Of a stretch of 50,870 bases of DNA, positions 13,728 to 22,160 are shown piece by piece. A program made the translations under genes and the position numbers. This stretch comes from a virus, in the IMG/VR virus record IMGVR_UViG_3300036860_000231, positions 1 to 50,870 of that record. The stretch is one strand, 5' to 3'. Under the pieces are notes generated by a model. It was given only the letters and a program-made list of their open reading frames with translations. It was not told where the DNA came from and did no database searches. Within the stretch, counting starts at the first letter, position 1. Each line of letters begins with the position of its first letter.

Positions 13728-14300
13728 TTAATTGTCCCTATATTTCAGAACAACCAGTAATCCCGCACCGTCCGACCCTTGCGTGATCTGCGGCTTCAGG
13801 ATGTCGTCGGCGACCAGCCCGGTCGAGGTGAACACTGGCGCATTGGTGTTGATCGCCTGCCCAACCGTGATGCTCGGTTTGGTCGATAGCACCGACACGC
13901 CGTTCTTTAATAGATCCACCACACACGCCAGGCCGGTGGCGGCGACGGTGCCGAGCACCAGCCGGATCGACAGGAGCGTGCCGGCCTGCTCGACCCGCCA
14001 CGGTGTCCCATGGGTCGTTGGAGAGGTGACGGTGGCGAACTGCCACGGCACGTCATGCTGCTGGGGGAACAGCGAAACCGCCTGCCACTCCGCCGTCCCC
14101 GCGCCGGTCCCCGCTAGGTACTGGCTCGCCGCCGGCGCCAACGACGAGCCGGTCCCCAGCATCGTCTCAATGACCCGGATCGCCTGCCCGACGTTCTTCC
14201 CGAACGTGAGCAGCCCGCTGGAGCCGCCGGTGATCGGGTCGTTGGCGATCGTCGAATCGTCGTCCAGAGCGACCCGATTGATGTACTTGGAGTCAGCCAT
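13728..14300 (-). CDS. Virion/tail-tip protein
   Basis: 190 aa, starting MADSKYINRVALDDDS, a start seen in minor tail proteins. C-terminal half is beta-rich (WRVEQAGTLLSIRLVLGT, then VVDLLKNGVSVL) and resembles a short receptor-side jelly roll. Between the large minor tail protein and the GH26-like protein. No enzyme motif. Confidence 0.6.
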   Translation of the reverse strand: MADSKYINRVALDDDSTIANDPITGGSSGLLTFGKNVGQAIRVIETMLGTGSSLAPAASQYLAGTGAGTAEWQAVSLFPQQHDVPWQFATVTSPTTHGTPWRVEQAGTLLSIRLVLGTVAATGLACVVDLLKNGVSVLSTKPSITVGQAINTNAPVFTSTGLVADDILKPQITQGSDGAGLLVVLKYRDN

Positions 14301-14309
14301 GCGCCATCC

Positions 14310-16289
14310 CTACGACCATGTGTCACTCCAGATGTCGGTCCAGGTTCCCTCGGTATTGGCGATCGCGCCGGCTTGGGCGAGCCGTGTCGTCACCCCAAGC
14401 TCGCTGCGACCGGTCACCCCCAGCTGCCACACGTCATAGATGTCCCCGGGGGAGGCGTTGAACGCGATCAGCCACCGCCCGAGACTGGCAGTCTCGGTGT
14501 ACCCCTCGACCATCAGGTCGAGCGTGCTGGCGGGCGCCTGGGCTGGCAGATTGGACAGGCGGAACTTGGTTGACAGGTCCGCGGCCAGTATCGACAGGGC
14601 CAGCGACGGGTTGAGCTGGTCGAGGCTGAGTATGTCGACAACCACCTGGGGGGTCCTGGTCCGGGGCGTTCCGTAGGTGTTGACCCGCCAGGACGCGGCG
14701 CTGGACAGCTCGTCGGCGGAGCTTGCGGGGATCTCAGCCGAGTCCCGGTAGAGCCCGTACTCGTCCCTCGAGGCCTCATCGACGAACCGCGCGGAGGCGC
14801 CGTCAGGGCGGGAAATGGTCAGGTCATTGACCATCCCGAAGTCATCGCCGGGGAACTGGAGTTCGTCGGCGAGGTGGCCGGCGGCCACATCCAGGGTGAA
14901 CGCAGGGGCCTGGTTGTAGCGCCGCGACCGGTTGTGGAAGGTCAGCAGCCCCGACCGGCCGAAGAATAGGATGCCTGATTCGGCGGCGGCGGCCTGGCGT
15001 GCCACCTCGACGGGCTGCTGCCCGTTGGTCGCCTGCGCCCCGACCCGCCCGTTGCCGGCATCCAGCGCGCGGTCGGCGGTGGGGAGGCCGACCCAGTCGG
15101 CGATCCGACCGATCCGCTGGTCGGTCCGCTCCCCCGCAAGCCCCGTCAGGCCAGCCTGCGCATGGGCGGCGACCCTAGCAGCAGTGAGCGCGGCAGAGTG
15201 GGCGGCCACATGCGACAGGGTGCCATTGAATAGCCGGCCGGCCTTCGGATCCCCACCGATCGACAGACGAGAGTAGGTGCTGAGCGCGGTCGTGGTGAAC
15301 GTGGTCGAGTCGGCCTGCGCGCCGTCCAGGTACAGCAGAGCAGTCACCGTCGACCCGGAGATCGACATCGTCAACGCGCCATGATGCGTGTGGCCGTCAT
15401 CGACCCGGCTCGAGGACTCGAGGTTGAAGTAGTAGCCCCCGTCCACCGCGGTCCACGCGGCCGCCGACAGCTTCCCCCCCGCGGAGATGCGGAGCTCCGC
15501 GGTCGCGCCGGCGGGGGCAGTCAGCATCCCCACGATCGCGATCGTGCTGACAGTGCCCTCGGCGCGGAAGAACCCCTCCAGCGTGACCCCGGCGGAGCCG
15601 ACCCCGGTCCGCAGGGTCGCATCCAGCAGCTTCCCCGCAGTCGACGAGACGGGGGTGAACAGCGGCGCCGACAGCTGGTCGGCGCCCGGGCCGGTGCCCT
15701 GCGCGAACTCGACCGTTCCCCCCGAACCGACCTGCCGGATGGTGGCGGGGTCCTGCGGCTGCGCGGTCACGTTGCCCGCCGAGGTGGATTCGGCCGGCTC
15801 CGACAGCGGATAGTACGCGGATCCGTGGGTCGAGTCCGGGGCGACCGCATCACGGAGGACCTCCTCCTCCACCATCGAGCGGAGCTCCCCCGGCCGGCCC
15901 AGCCGTTTCATCCGGTCCGTCGCGGTGATCGTCGCCGGCGCGAACTGGCCCTGCGGTGCCTCCCAGGTGGTCGGGAACTCGTTGATGTGCCCGTCGAAGC
16001 GGATGTAGGGGGTGGCGCCCCAGGTGCGGGTCCACCGGACCCGCCGGCCGTTGCGGACGTTGGGGTAGTACGGCGACGCGGCCCGGAAGCGGGTGAACCG
16101 TCCGTCGGTGTTGTCGAGCGTGAAGGTCATCACGGTCGGGGAGGTGTCGGAGAACTCGTCGGGGCGGCCATAGTTGGACACGGTGATCTCGGGTGGCAGC
16201 AGCCAGGCGCTCACGTCGGTCCAGGTCGGCGATGCGGCCATCGGCTGCGACACGAACGCGATTTCGAGCTTGTCCGTGACGGCGGTCAC
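14310..16289 (-). CDS. Minor tail protein (tail tip) with LamG-like domain
   Basis: 659 aa. The first 130 residues (WTDVSAWLLPPEITVSNYGR, then TLDNTDGRFT) are the usual start of actinophage distal minor tail proteins. Residues about 210-390 look like a concanavalin/LamG beta-sandwich (LEGFFRAEGTVSTIAIVG, LYLDGAQADSTTF, SRLSIGGDPKAGRLFNG). The end is Trp-rich (GTWTDIWSDTWS). GTG start overlaps the tape-measure stop (GTGA). Probably part of the baseplate around the tail tip, binding sugars. Confidence 0.75.
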   Translation of the reverse strand: MTAVTDKLEIAFVSQPMAASPTWTDVSAWLLPPEITVSNYGRPDEFSDTSPTVMTFTLDNTDGRFTRFRAASPYYPNVRNGRRVRWTRTWGATPYIRFDGHINEFPTTWEAPQGQFAPATITATDRMKRLGRPGELRSMVEEEVLRDAVAPDSTHGSAYYPLSEPAESTSAGNVTAQPQDPATIRQVGSGGTVEFAQGTGPGADQLSAPLFTPVSSTAGKLLDATLRTGVGSAGVTLEGFFRAEGTVSTIAIVGMLTAPAGATAELRISAGGKLSAAAWTAVDGGYYFNLESSSRVDDGHTHHGALTMSISGSTVTALLYLDGAQADSTTFTTTALSTYSRLSIGGDPKAGRLFNGTLSHVAAHSAALTAARVAAHAQAGLTGLAGERTDQRIGRIADWVGLPTADRALDAGNGRVGAQATNGQQPVEVARQAAAAESGILFFGRSGLLTFHNRSRRYNQAPAFTLDVAAGHLADELQFPGDDFGMVNDLTISRPDGASARFVDEASRDEYGLYRDSAEIPASSADELSSAASWRVNTYGTPRTRTPQVVVDILSLDQLNPSLALSILAADLSTKFRLSNLPAQAPASTLDLMVEGYTETASLGRWLIAFNASPGDIYDVWQLGVTGRSELGVTTRLAQAGAIANTEGTWTDIWSDTWS

Positions 16290-18865
16290 CGGGTGACCCC
16301 ACCGAGTCGTCGGCTGAGCGCGGCCTGGCCGGCGAGGATGTCATCAACCGCGACCCGCGGAGGCTCCTCACGGAGCGCCTTGGCGACGGCCTTGCCGAGC
16401 TTGTCGTAGTCGAAGCCGAGCGCCTCCGGCCGGCCGGTGGTGTTGAGCGCCAGCCGACCCGGGGGAAGGAAGCCACCACGGTCGTAGCCAATCGGGCGGC
16501 GTAGCGGATCGACGGCCGCCAGCGACCCGTAGCGGCCGATGGCGTAATGCCCGCCGGCATAGGAGTTGGCATATGGGTTGATGCTGACGCCGTAGAGAAA
16601 CGGGCCGACGTTGCGGAACCTGCCGGCGTTGGCTGCGAACGTCCCCCGGATGACCTGCGCGCCACCAACACTGGGGTGGCCGGCGGCCCAGTTCGAGTCC
16701 CACTTGTTGACGATCGACCAGTTCCCGCCCGACTCGAACATGATCCGCCGCGCCCACGCGGCCCACTCTGCAGCGCGACCGAGGACTGCTGCGGTCCACC
16801 GCGCGACCCGATCCACGCTGGCCGTGCCGCCAGGCACCCCGAACGCCTTCAACATCTTGGTCAGCCCACGGTCCATGCGGATGCCGGTCCCGCGAGCTTG
16901 GAGCCTGTTGACTCCGCGTGCTTCCGCGTCGATGGTGCCGACCACCCCACCGCCGGCGAACCGCATGGCGTTCAGCCGCTTCATGTTCGCCACGCCGATC
17001 TGGCGGACCGCAGCGGCGTTGACGACGAACTCGCCGGCCGACAGTAGCGCCGGCACCCGGTCGGCGGTCGGACCGCCCGGCCCGATCACCAGCCCGCCGC
17101 TGGCGCCGCGGGTGGCGACCTTCACCTGCGCCCAATCCGCCTGGGTGAACGAGGGGGAGAAGTTCAACTTCAGCGACGCGGTGACGGGGATGTCCTTGCC
17201 GGTGAGCCGGTTGACCCGCGCCTGGATCTTGCCGAGCTGGTCGTCGACGGTCCGTTTCGCGCCCTTGACTGCTTCCTCGGCCTTGCGGAACGGCGCGCCC
17301 ATCGGGCCGGGCAATTTGCCCATCACGTGGAGGATCCCAGCGACAACCGCGAACTGGACGTCCAGCCAGCCACGGATCGCCTTGATGATGAACGTGATGA
17401 CGTTGCCGACCACCGTCTTGATGCTATTGAAGACGGTAACGGCGAACTGGCCGAGCTTGCGGAGCGCCGCGCCCGTGTTGTTGGTCCCCGTGATCCATTG
17501 CAACAGTGACGCGCCGATCCGAGCGAGCCAGCGGACCGCAGTGGTGATCCAGCCGATCACCTTGGCGATGGTGCCGATGAGGAACCCGAGCACCGGGCCG
17601 GCGAGCCGCAGGATGAACGGTAAGACCTTGGCCAGCGCGACGTAGAGAACCACACCGATGACGATCCCCAACGCCTTGAGGATCGGCCACAGTTGCGTGG
17701 CGATCATGTGCCAGAGTGTCTTCAGCCCCGGCAGCAGTCCCTGCACGAACGCGGCGATGGCGGGACCGAGCGCGCGGGCGATCCCGGCGATGGCGGGGCC
17801 AAGGATGCCGGCGGCGATGCGGGCGGTCCGCATGAACCAGTCGACCACCGCGCGGGCCACCACGCCGATCCGTTCCATGATCCCGACGAACCCGGTGGAG
17901 GTGACCCCCTCGCCGCTGAATGCCGCGCCGAGCGCCCGCACGCCGACCGCGCCGGCATGCAACCAGCGGCCAACCGTCGCCAGCGCCCCAGGCAGCTTGT
18001 CGACCAGAAATCCCAGGAACCGGTTCATGATCGGCAGGAGGACCGTTCCGACCTGTTCTTTCAGGTTGCCGACGAATACGCCGAACCGCTGGCCCTGATC
18101 GGCCGCCGCGGCGGCGGCCCCGCCGAATTCGGACCGGAGCTCGGCCAGGAGGATCTTCTGCGCGCCGGCGGTGTTGCCGGCCTTCACCATCGCGGCGATC
18201 TGGTCCTTCTGCTGCTGTGTGAAGGTAACCCCCACGCGGGTCAGCGCCGTGATCCCCTTGATCGGGTCATTCAGGGCCTTGCCAACCTGAATCGTCGAGG
18301 CTTTCATGCCCTCCGCGGTGACCTTGCCGTTGTTCATCGCGGCGGTCATGTCGACGATTGCGCCGGACGCCTGGTTGAAGATGTCGTTGCCCTTGCCGGC
18401 CTCGTTGCGTACACCTTTGAAGGTCAGCAAGAGGTTCTCGGCCGATTGGATCGCCTCATCGTCGACGCCGACCTTGTTTGATAATGCGGTGGCAAGGTCG
18501 CCGATCTGCTTGGCAGACACGTGAGCGACCCCGCCGGTCGCCTTGAGGACCGCCTGGGTCTGCTTGCCGACTACCGCAGCCTCGCGGGCCTCGTCAGTGA
18601 CGCTCTTGATCCCAGCGACAATCGCGGCACCGCCAAACGCGGCGGCCAGACCCGGCCCGAATCCGCGGAGAATCCCACGGACCGGGCCAATGCCTGCGCG
18701 CAGGCCGCCGGAGAAGTGCCGGCCGAACCGGGTGCCCGAGTCCCTGCCGCCCCGCTCGGCCGTGGCCGCCATTGGCTTGAGCATCTGGCTGGTGAGCTGC
18801 CTGGAGAAGTCCCGCGAGATCCGCGGGACTACATCTAGATAGGCAGTACCAGCTGAGACGGCCAA
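16286..18865 (-). CDS. Tape measure protein with lytic transglycosylase-like domain
   Basis: About 859 aa. Starts AVSAGTAYLDVVPRISRDFS; residues 70-330 are helical, 330-560 hydrophobic and membrane-like, as in tape measures. Residues about 700-800 carry FESGGNWSIV, then NPYANSYAGGHYAIGRYGS, a soluble transglycosylase-like fold with the Glu of ESGGN as likely catalytic residue. TTG at 18865 follows GGAG by 7 bases; an ATG at 18919 is the alternative but has a weak ribosome site. It sets tail length and may open peptidoglycan during DNA entry. Confidence 0.85.
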   Translation of the reverse strand: MAVSAGTAYLDVVPRISRDFSRQLTSQMLKPMAATAERGGRDSGTRFGRHFSGGLRAGIGPVRGILRGFGPGLAAAFGGAAIVAGIKSVTDEAREAAVVGKQTQAVLKATGGVAHVSAKQIGDLATALSNKVGVDDEAIQSAENLLLTFKGVRNEAGKGNDIFNQASGAIVDMTAAMNNGKVTAEGMKASTIQVGKALNDPIKGITALTRVGVTFTQQQKDQIAAMVKAGNTAGAQKILLAELRSEFGGAAAAAADQGQRFGVFVGNLKEQVGTVLLPIMNRFLGFLVDKLPGALATVGRWLHAGAVGVRALGAAFSGEGVTSTGFVGIMERIGVVARAVVDWFMRTARIAAGILGPAIAGIARALGPAIAAFVQGLLPGLKTLWHMIATQLWPILKALGIVIGVVLYVALAKVLPFILRLAGPVLGFLIGTIAKVIGWITTAVRWLARIGASLLQWITGTNNTGAALRKLGQFAVTVFNSIKTVVGNVITFIIKAIRGWLDVQFAVVAGILHVMGKLPGPMGAPFRKAEEAVKGAKRTVDDQLGKIQARVNRLTGKDIPVTASLKLNFSPSFTQADWAQVKVATRGASGGLVIGPGGPTADRVPALLSAGEFVVNAAAVRQIGVANMKRLNAMRFAGGGVVGTIDAEARGVNRLQARGTGIRMDRGLTKMLKAFGVPGGTASVDRVARWTAAVLGRAAEWAAWARRIMFESGGNWSIVNKWDSNWAAGHPSVGGAQVIRGTFAANAGRFRNVGPFLYGVSINPYANSYAGGHYAIGRYGSLAAVDPLRRPIGYDRGGFLPPGRLALNTTGRPEALGFDYDKLGKAVAKALREEPPRVAVDDILAGQAALSRRLGGVTR

Positions 18866-18938
18866 TTGGTTCTCCAGTCGTGACCCGCCCGACCTATCGC
18901 CAGATTCGGCGTGGGGCATATGCTCTGTGACATGAGAA

Positions 18939-18968
18939 GGCCCGGCGCGAGAAGCGCTCGCCCGGGCC
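18939..18968. promoter_or_regulatory. GC hairpin before the opposite-strand moron
   Basis: Arms GGCCCGG and CCGGGCC, then (after one bulged C) GCGAG and CTCGC, with a 5-base loop. It precedes the only rightward gene inside the late region. No T-run follows on either side. Confidence 0.55.
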
Positions 18969-18997
18969 CGGCCGAATCCCTAGTGGAAGGGACCGAC

Positions 18998-19204
18998 ATG
19001 AATGAGCCTACCGCCTACCGAGGACCCGACAGACACGCCCACGGCAAAGGCTACTGGGCACTGATCGGCTGGTGGTGGGAACCACTCGCCTGGCTTGGCA
19101 GGATGCTGCTTTGGCTGACGTTCTTCCCCGCCGGGATCTGGCGATCGCTCCGCAAGAGCCGCAAGAACCGTGAGGCTAGGGAACGCCGCGGTATCCGCAG
19201 CTAG
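18998..19204 (+). CDS. Opposite-strand small membrane-associated protein (moron candidate)
   Basis: 68 aa. GGAAGGG precedes the ATG. The centre is very rich in Trp and hydrophobics (GYWALIGWWWEPLAWLGRML, then LWLTFFPAGIW) and the C-terminus is basic (SLRKSRKNREARERRG). Probably one or two membrane-dipping segments with a cytoplasmic basic tail. It lies between the tail chaperone and tape-measure genes but on the other strand, touching the chaperone stop. Such independently transcribed inserts usually are expressed from the prophage. Confidence 0.6.
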   Translation: MNEPTAYRGPDRHAHGKGYWALIGWWWEPLAWLGRMLLWLTFFPAGIWRSLRKSRKNREARERRGIRS

Positions 19205-19644
19205 CTTCTGCTGAACACCGCCTTCGTTCCTTCCCCACCAAAGAAGGCCCTGATCTCTGCTGCTGTGCTCATCTTCGGGGGTTCCACCATCTCGGCCGGC
19301 TCGGCTACATGACCGCCCTCGCCAGGGCGCGGCACCCGGATCGGCTCAGGATGCGGCTCCTTGAACCACGCCGCATGCAGCAGGCAGATGATCTGCTGGA
19401 GTTGCTCAACCGTGGTGGCCAGCAACTCCTCCCGGTCTCCCCACACTACCCCAGGGCCATGCAATGCCCGAGCGGTCCGCGACGTCGGCGGTAGGCGCTT
19501 TACGAGGGTGAGGAGCCGTCGGACCCCGATATGGCCGGGGCCGTAGCAGCACGCCGCGAGGTCGAGCCGGTAGTGTGCTTGGAAGTCGGCTTCGCAGGCG
19601 TCCCACCATTGTCCGAGGAAGCTGGAGAGCCCGAGGGCCTCCCG
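19201..19644 (-). CDS. Tail assembly chaperone, -1 frameshift extension
   Basis: This frame has no good start at its head but is open from the slippery site, beginning REALGLSSFLGQWWDACEAD, and has a typical GT-type end (LLHAAWFKEPHPEPI). It is read when ribosomes slip at 19644-19650, giving a fusion of about 236 aa with the upstream frame. The long form is needed only in small amounts to load the tape measure. Confidence 0.85.
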   Translation of the reverse strand, partial: REALGLSSFLGQWWDACEADFQAHYRLDLAACCYGPGHIGVRRLLTLVKRLPPTSRTARALHGPGVVWGDREELLATTVEQLQQIICLLHAAWFKEPHPEPIRVPRPGEGGHVAEPAEMVEPPKMSTAAEIRAFFGGEGTKAVFSRS

Positions 19645-19910
19645 AAAAAATCCCCGATCCCATACAGCTCCTCGGCGATGTCGATCAGATCATCCATCTC
19701 CGGATCCAGCACGGCGAACTTTGGCCATGCCTCCCCGAACAGCGTCCGCATCGCCCCGCCGAAGTCCATCTGTGTCAGATAGTCCAGAAACAGCAGCGGC
19801 ATCCTCGGCGGCAGTTCGAACGTCTGCCCACCGAGCACCAGCGAATGCGGCTGGTTCTCCGCCTCGCTGCGGGCGGCTCGCTTGGCGTCGAGGTCGAGCG
19901 TTCGGGCCAT
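19500..19910 (-). CDS. Tail assembly chaperone, short form
   Basis: 136 aa. N-terminal 90 residues (LVLGGQTFELPPRMPLLFLDYL, then EDLYGIGDFF-like end) match the general G protein of siphophage tail chaperones; the last 45 residues are Ser/Thr/Pro-rich and lie after the slip site. Located between the neck/tube genes and the tape measure, as in most siphophages. Confidence 0.85.
   Translation of the reverse strand: MARTLDLDAKRAARSEAENQPHSLVLGGQTFELPPRMPLLFLDYLTQMDFGGAMRTLFGEAWPKFAVLDPEMDDLIDIAEELYGIGDFFGRPSGSPASSDNGGTPAKPTSKHTTGSTSRRAATAPAISGSDGSSPS
19644..19650 (-). other. Slippery heptamer T-TTT-TTC for -1 frameshifting
   Basis: In the chaperone frame the codons are GAT-TTT-TTC-GGG. A one-base backward slip keeps two Phe codons paired and continues as CGG-GAG-GCC into the second frame. 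The frame arithmetic matches the extension that stops at 19201. Confidence 0.85.
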
Positions 19911-19919
19911 CAGAACTCC

Positions 19920-20306
19920 CTATCCGGTCGAGTTGGGGCGGCGACGTGGCGCCCGCACCCGAAGGCCGCTACGTCGACCAGCCCGCCGCAGAATATTGCG
20001 GCCCTTCACGAATCCGCCACCCGGCGTGCGGTGCCCCTTCTCGATCCATCCACCCTTAAAGTCATCGGCCTGGACGCGGCCGAGCGGCAGCCCCCTCTTG
20101 GATCGGGCGAGGCCACCATGGATGGAACCGAGATACTCGCCGGTGTCGAACGCTTCCTTGACGGCGATCTCTCTGGCCGTCAGCGCTATCTCGCTGGTGA
20201 TCGCCAGCAGCGCAGCATCCAGCACGCCAGAGCGGCGCAGTTCCTCACCGAGCTGCCAGTTGGGCGCGAAGATGATGTCCTTCGCGCGGATCAGGCCGCG
20301 GGGCAT
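19920..20306 (-). CDS. Neck/tail-completion protein (HK97 gp10-like)
   Basis: 128 aa. Starts PRGLIRAKDIIFAPNWQLG; the central helix ALLAITSEIALTAREIAVKE and the GEYLGSIHGGLA segment recall HK97-gp10-type head-tail joining proteins. The C-terminus is very basic. ATG at 20306 with GGAG six bases away, overlapping the preceding stop (TGATG). Between tube and chaperone genes. Confidence 0.5.
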   Translation of the reverse strand: MPRGLIRAKDIIFAPNWQLGEELRRSGVLDAALLAITSEIALTAREIAVKEAFDTGEYLGSIHGGLARSKRGLPLGRVQADDFKGGWIEKGHRTPGGGFVKGRNILRRAGRRSGLRVRAPRRRPNSTG

Positions 20307-20470
20307 CAGGATCTCCTCTCCAGCAGCGCGGCGACCTGCTCCGGGTAGTGCTCGACCACGAACGCGACCAGATCCTCGACACGCTGACCATTGGGCTGCT
20401 TGCCCCAACCGACCCATAGCTCAAGGTTCTCAGAGCGGTTGCTGATTCTACCTGGTGGAGACGACAGCTC
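20306..20470 (-). CDS. 54-codon frame after the tail-tube amber stop
   Basis: The frame continues that of the tail-tube gene directly after its TAG and is open for 54 codons. It is clearly protein-like from about codon 9 (ISNRSENLELWVGWGKQPNG, then VEDLVAFVVEHYPEQVAALL). No ATG, GTG or TTG precedes the protein-like part; only CTG (second codon) and ATC (ninth) exist. So it is a separate gene with a near-cognate start, a readthrough extension of the tube protein, or an error of one base. Stop is coupled to the next ATG. Confidence 0.5.
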   Translation of the reverse strand, partial: ELSSPPGRISNRSENLELWVGWGKQPNGQRVEDLVAFVVEHYPEQVAALLERRS

Positions 20471-21034
20471 CTACGCGAAAGCTGCCGAATCGTTCGTAAC
20501 GATATATCCGAGCACAGAACCCGAACTGGGCGTCATGGCAGAAATGGTCAGAGGGAGTTCAATCGCTGCCGATCTTCCGATGGTCGTCTCGCCGCCCTCG
20601 GTCACCATGCACCGGCCCATCACGAACCGGTAGATCAGTGCTGCATCATTCCATTCGACGCCGAAGACCCGCTCATCGACGGTGGGGGTGGAGGAGATGT
20701 CGTAGCGGAAGCTACCGCCACCCTGGGTGGTGATCGTGCCCCCACCGAGCCACAGCGGCAGCGTGTCCTTGTTGAACTGCTCCAGGGAGAAGGCGGCTTG
20801 GAGCGAGACCCCGGTGATGATGTACCGCAGGGGGCTGATCGACTGCCAGCCCTTGACCTGCTCGGTGTCCATCGAGCGGGTGAGCTTGACCGCGTCCTCG
20901 GTGGCGAAGCCGAGCTGTGTGAAACCGGTCCAGGCGGCGCCCACGTTGGCGGGGCCGGCCGTCCCGGACGGGGCGATGTAGATGATGCCCGAGGCACCGA
21001 TACGGATCTCGGATGCGGCAAGACCACCCGGCAT
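20471..21034 (-). CDS. Major tail (tube) protein
   Basis: 187 aa. ASEIRIGASGIIYIAPSG, then WTGFTQLGFATEDAVKLTRS and PLRYIITGVSLQAAFSLEQF, is the standard pattern of siphophage major tail proteins. It builds the tube around the tape measure. Good position between terminator-like and chaperone genes. It ends in TAG followed by an open in-frame extension (20306-20470). Confidence 0.85.
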   Translation of the reverse strand: MPGGLAASEIRIGASGIIYIAPSGTAGPANVGAAWTGFTQLGFATEDAVKLTRSMDTEQVKGWQSISPLRYIITGVSLQAAFSLEQFNKDTLPLWLGGGTITTQGGGSFRYDISSTPTVDERVFGVEWNDAALIYRFVMGRCMVTEGGETTIGRSAAIELPLTISAMTPSSGSVLGYIVTNDSAAFA

Positions 21035-21078
21035 GGGTTTCCTCCTCTAAATGGTTGCGGCGCTTGCCGCGCGTGCTG

Positions 21079-21402
21079 TTACGGGTGGCGGATCGCCGCG
21101 ACCGTCACTGACGAGGTCACCGAGTAGCTGGTGACGGTGACGGTGGACCCGAACCTCGCGGGGTCGAAATCGCCGATGATCTCGTCACCGGTCGTCGCGG
21201 CGACCACAACAACGTTGGGGTGGTTGACACCCTGGTTGCAGTTGACCGCGGAGGCGACCGTGACAGTGCATGTGCCGGCGTTCGCGTTCTTCACGTGGAG
21301 GAACGTCTTGCCGTCGTTGGTGAACGTGTCGCCGTTGGCGGGGGTGACGTACGCCTTCGAGTCGCCGGTCAGGTCGTAGGGGTAGATCGTGTAGGCGGCC
21401 AC
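21079..21402 (-). CDS. Small beta-rich virion protein
   Basis: 107 aa: YTIYPYDLTGDSKAYVTPAN, then TFTNDGKTFLHVKNANAGTC. All-beta composition with no charge clusters; I associate this pattern with small structural proteins (decoration or head-tail) of actinophages. Adjacent to the tube gene. Confidence 0.6.
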   Translation of the reverse strand: MAAYTIYPYDLTGDSKAYVTPANGDTFTNDGKTFLHVKNANAGTCTVTVASAVNCNQGVNHPNVVVVAATTGDEIIGDFDPARFGSTVTVTSYSVTSSVTVAAIRHP

Positions 21403-21405
21403 CAG

Positions 21406-21660
21406 TTATTCCTCCCCTGCCCGCTCGGGATGGTCGCGGAGCACATCAATGATCTGTGGCTTGGTCACGCCCGAGCGGATGTCGATGCCTCGGCTGGCGG
21501 CCTCGGCGACCAGCTGCTCCCGGGTGAGACCCTCGAGCTGGTCGTCAGCGACCGGGCCGGTGTGCTCGGCTGTCTCGCCGGCTTCTTCGGCTCGACGCTG
21601 ATCCATCTCCGCCTGCCCGATGCGGTCTTTCTCGTCCTGGCCCATCGGCTGCTTCGGCAT
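21406..21660 (-). CDS. Small SAP/HeH-like domain protein
   Basis: 84 aa. Acidic N-terminal half, then LEGLTREQLVAEAASRGIDI and a second helix (TKPQIIDVLRDH) that form a helix-extension-helix motif as in SAP domains. Such short proteins often sit next to capsid or tube genes. ATG at 21660. Confidence 0.6.
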   Translation of the reverse strand: MPKQPMGQDEKDRIGQAEMDQRRAEEAGETAEHTGPVADDQLEGLTREQLVAEAASRGIDIRSGVTKPQIIDVLRDHPERAGEE

Positions 21661-21671
21661 ATCGCTCCTTT

Positions 21672-22160
21672 CTAGGTGGTTCGCGCTTCCCAGACGATGG
21701 TCCAGTCGACGTTGACGCGGGCGACCGACACGCGATCCTGCTCCCCCAACCCCATCGTCCATACCGCCGACTGCATCAATGGGGGATTGCGGTGCCGTCC
21801 CGCGAGCGCCCCTGCGAAGTCGGGGTCGTCGCGGAGCTGCTGCATGATCTCCCCGAGCAGTACACCGGCCCGTCGGATCGCCGCGGCGGCCTTGGCAGTG
21901 TCCCCGCCGGGAAGCTCGACCCATACGTAGCCGGCGAGCGTGGGTGGCTCAAGGGTGGCGCGGCTGGCTTCCCCGCCACCCCAGCCGAAGAACCCGGCGC
22001 CGGCGACGGTGCAGCGGGTGAACCCGATCGCCTCCGGGTCGGTGGTGACCCCGAGGTCGACGAGATAGACGGGGACAGCTGGTGGGCCGACGAGGGCGGG
22101 GCGGGCGGCGAGCTGGGCCTGAAGGCTGATGAGGACGTCGGGGACCGAGGTGGTGGCCAT
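21672..22160 (-). CDS. Tail terminator / neck protein
   Basis: 162 aa, alpha/beta with VPDVLISLQAQLAARPALV at the start and a final strand DRVSVARVNVDWTIVWEAR. Size, order (after the connector, before the tube) and the start-end pattern fit a tail terminator. No enzyme motif. Confidence 0.5.
   Translation of the reverse strand: MATTSVPDVLISLQAQLAARPALVGPPAVPVYLVDLGVTTDPEAIGFTRCTVAGAGFFGWGGGEASRATLEPPTLAGYVWVELPGGDTAKAAAAIRRAGVLLGEIMQQLRDDPDFAGALAGRHRNPPLMQSAVWTMGLGEQDRVSVARVNVDWTIVWEARTT

Noticed and set aside
18866-18919. ATG at 18919 as tape-measure start
   Set aside because: The ribosome site is weak and the added residues are polar and Gly-rich; the TTG with GGAG leads straight into the usual first strand. 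Kept as an alternative.
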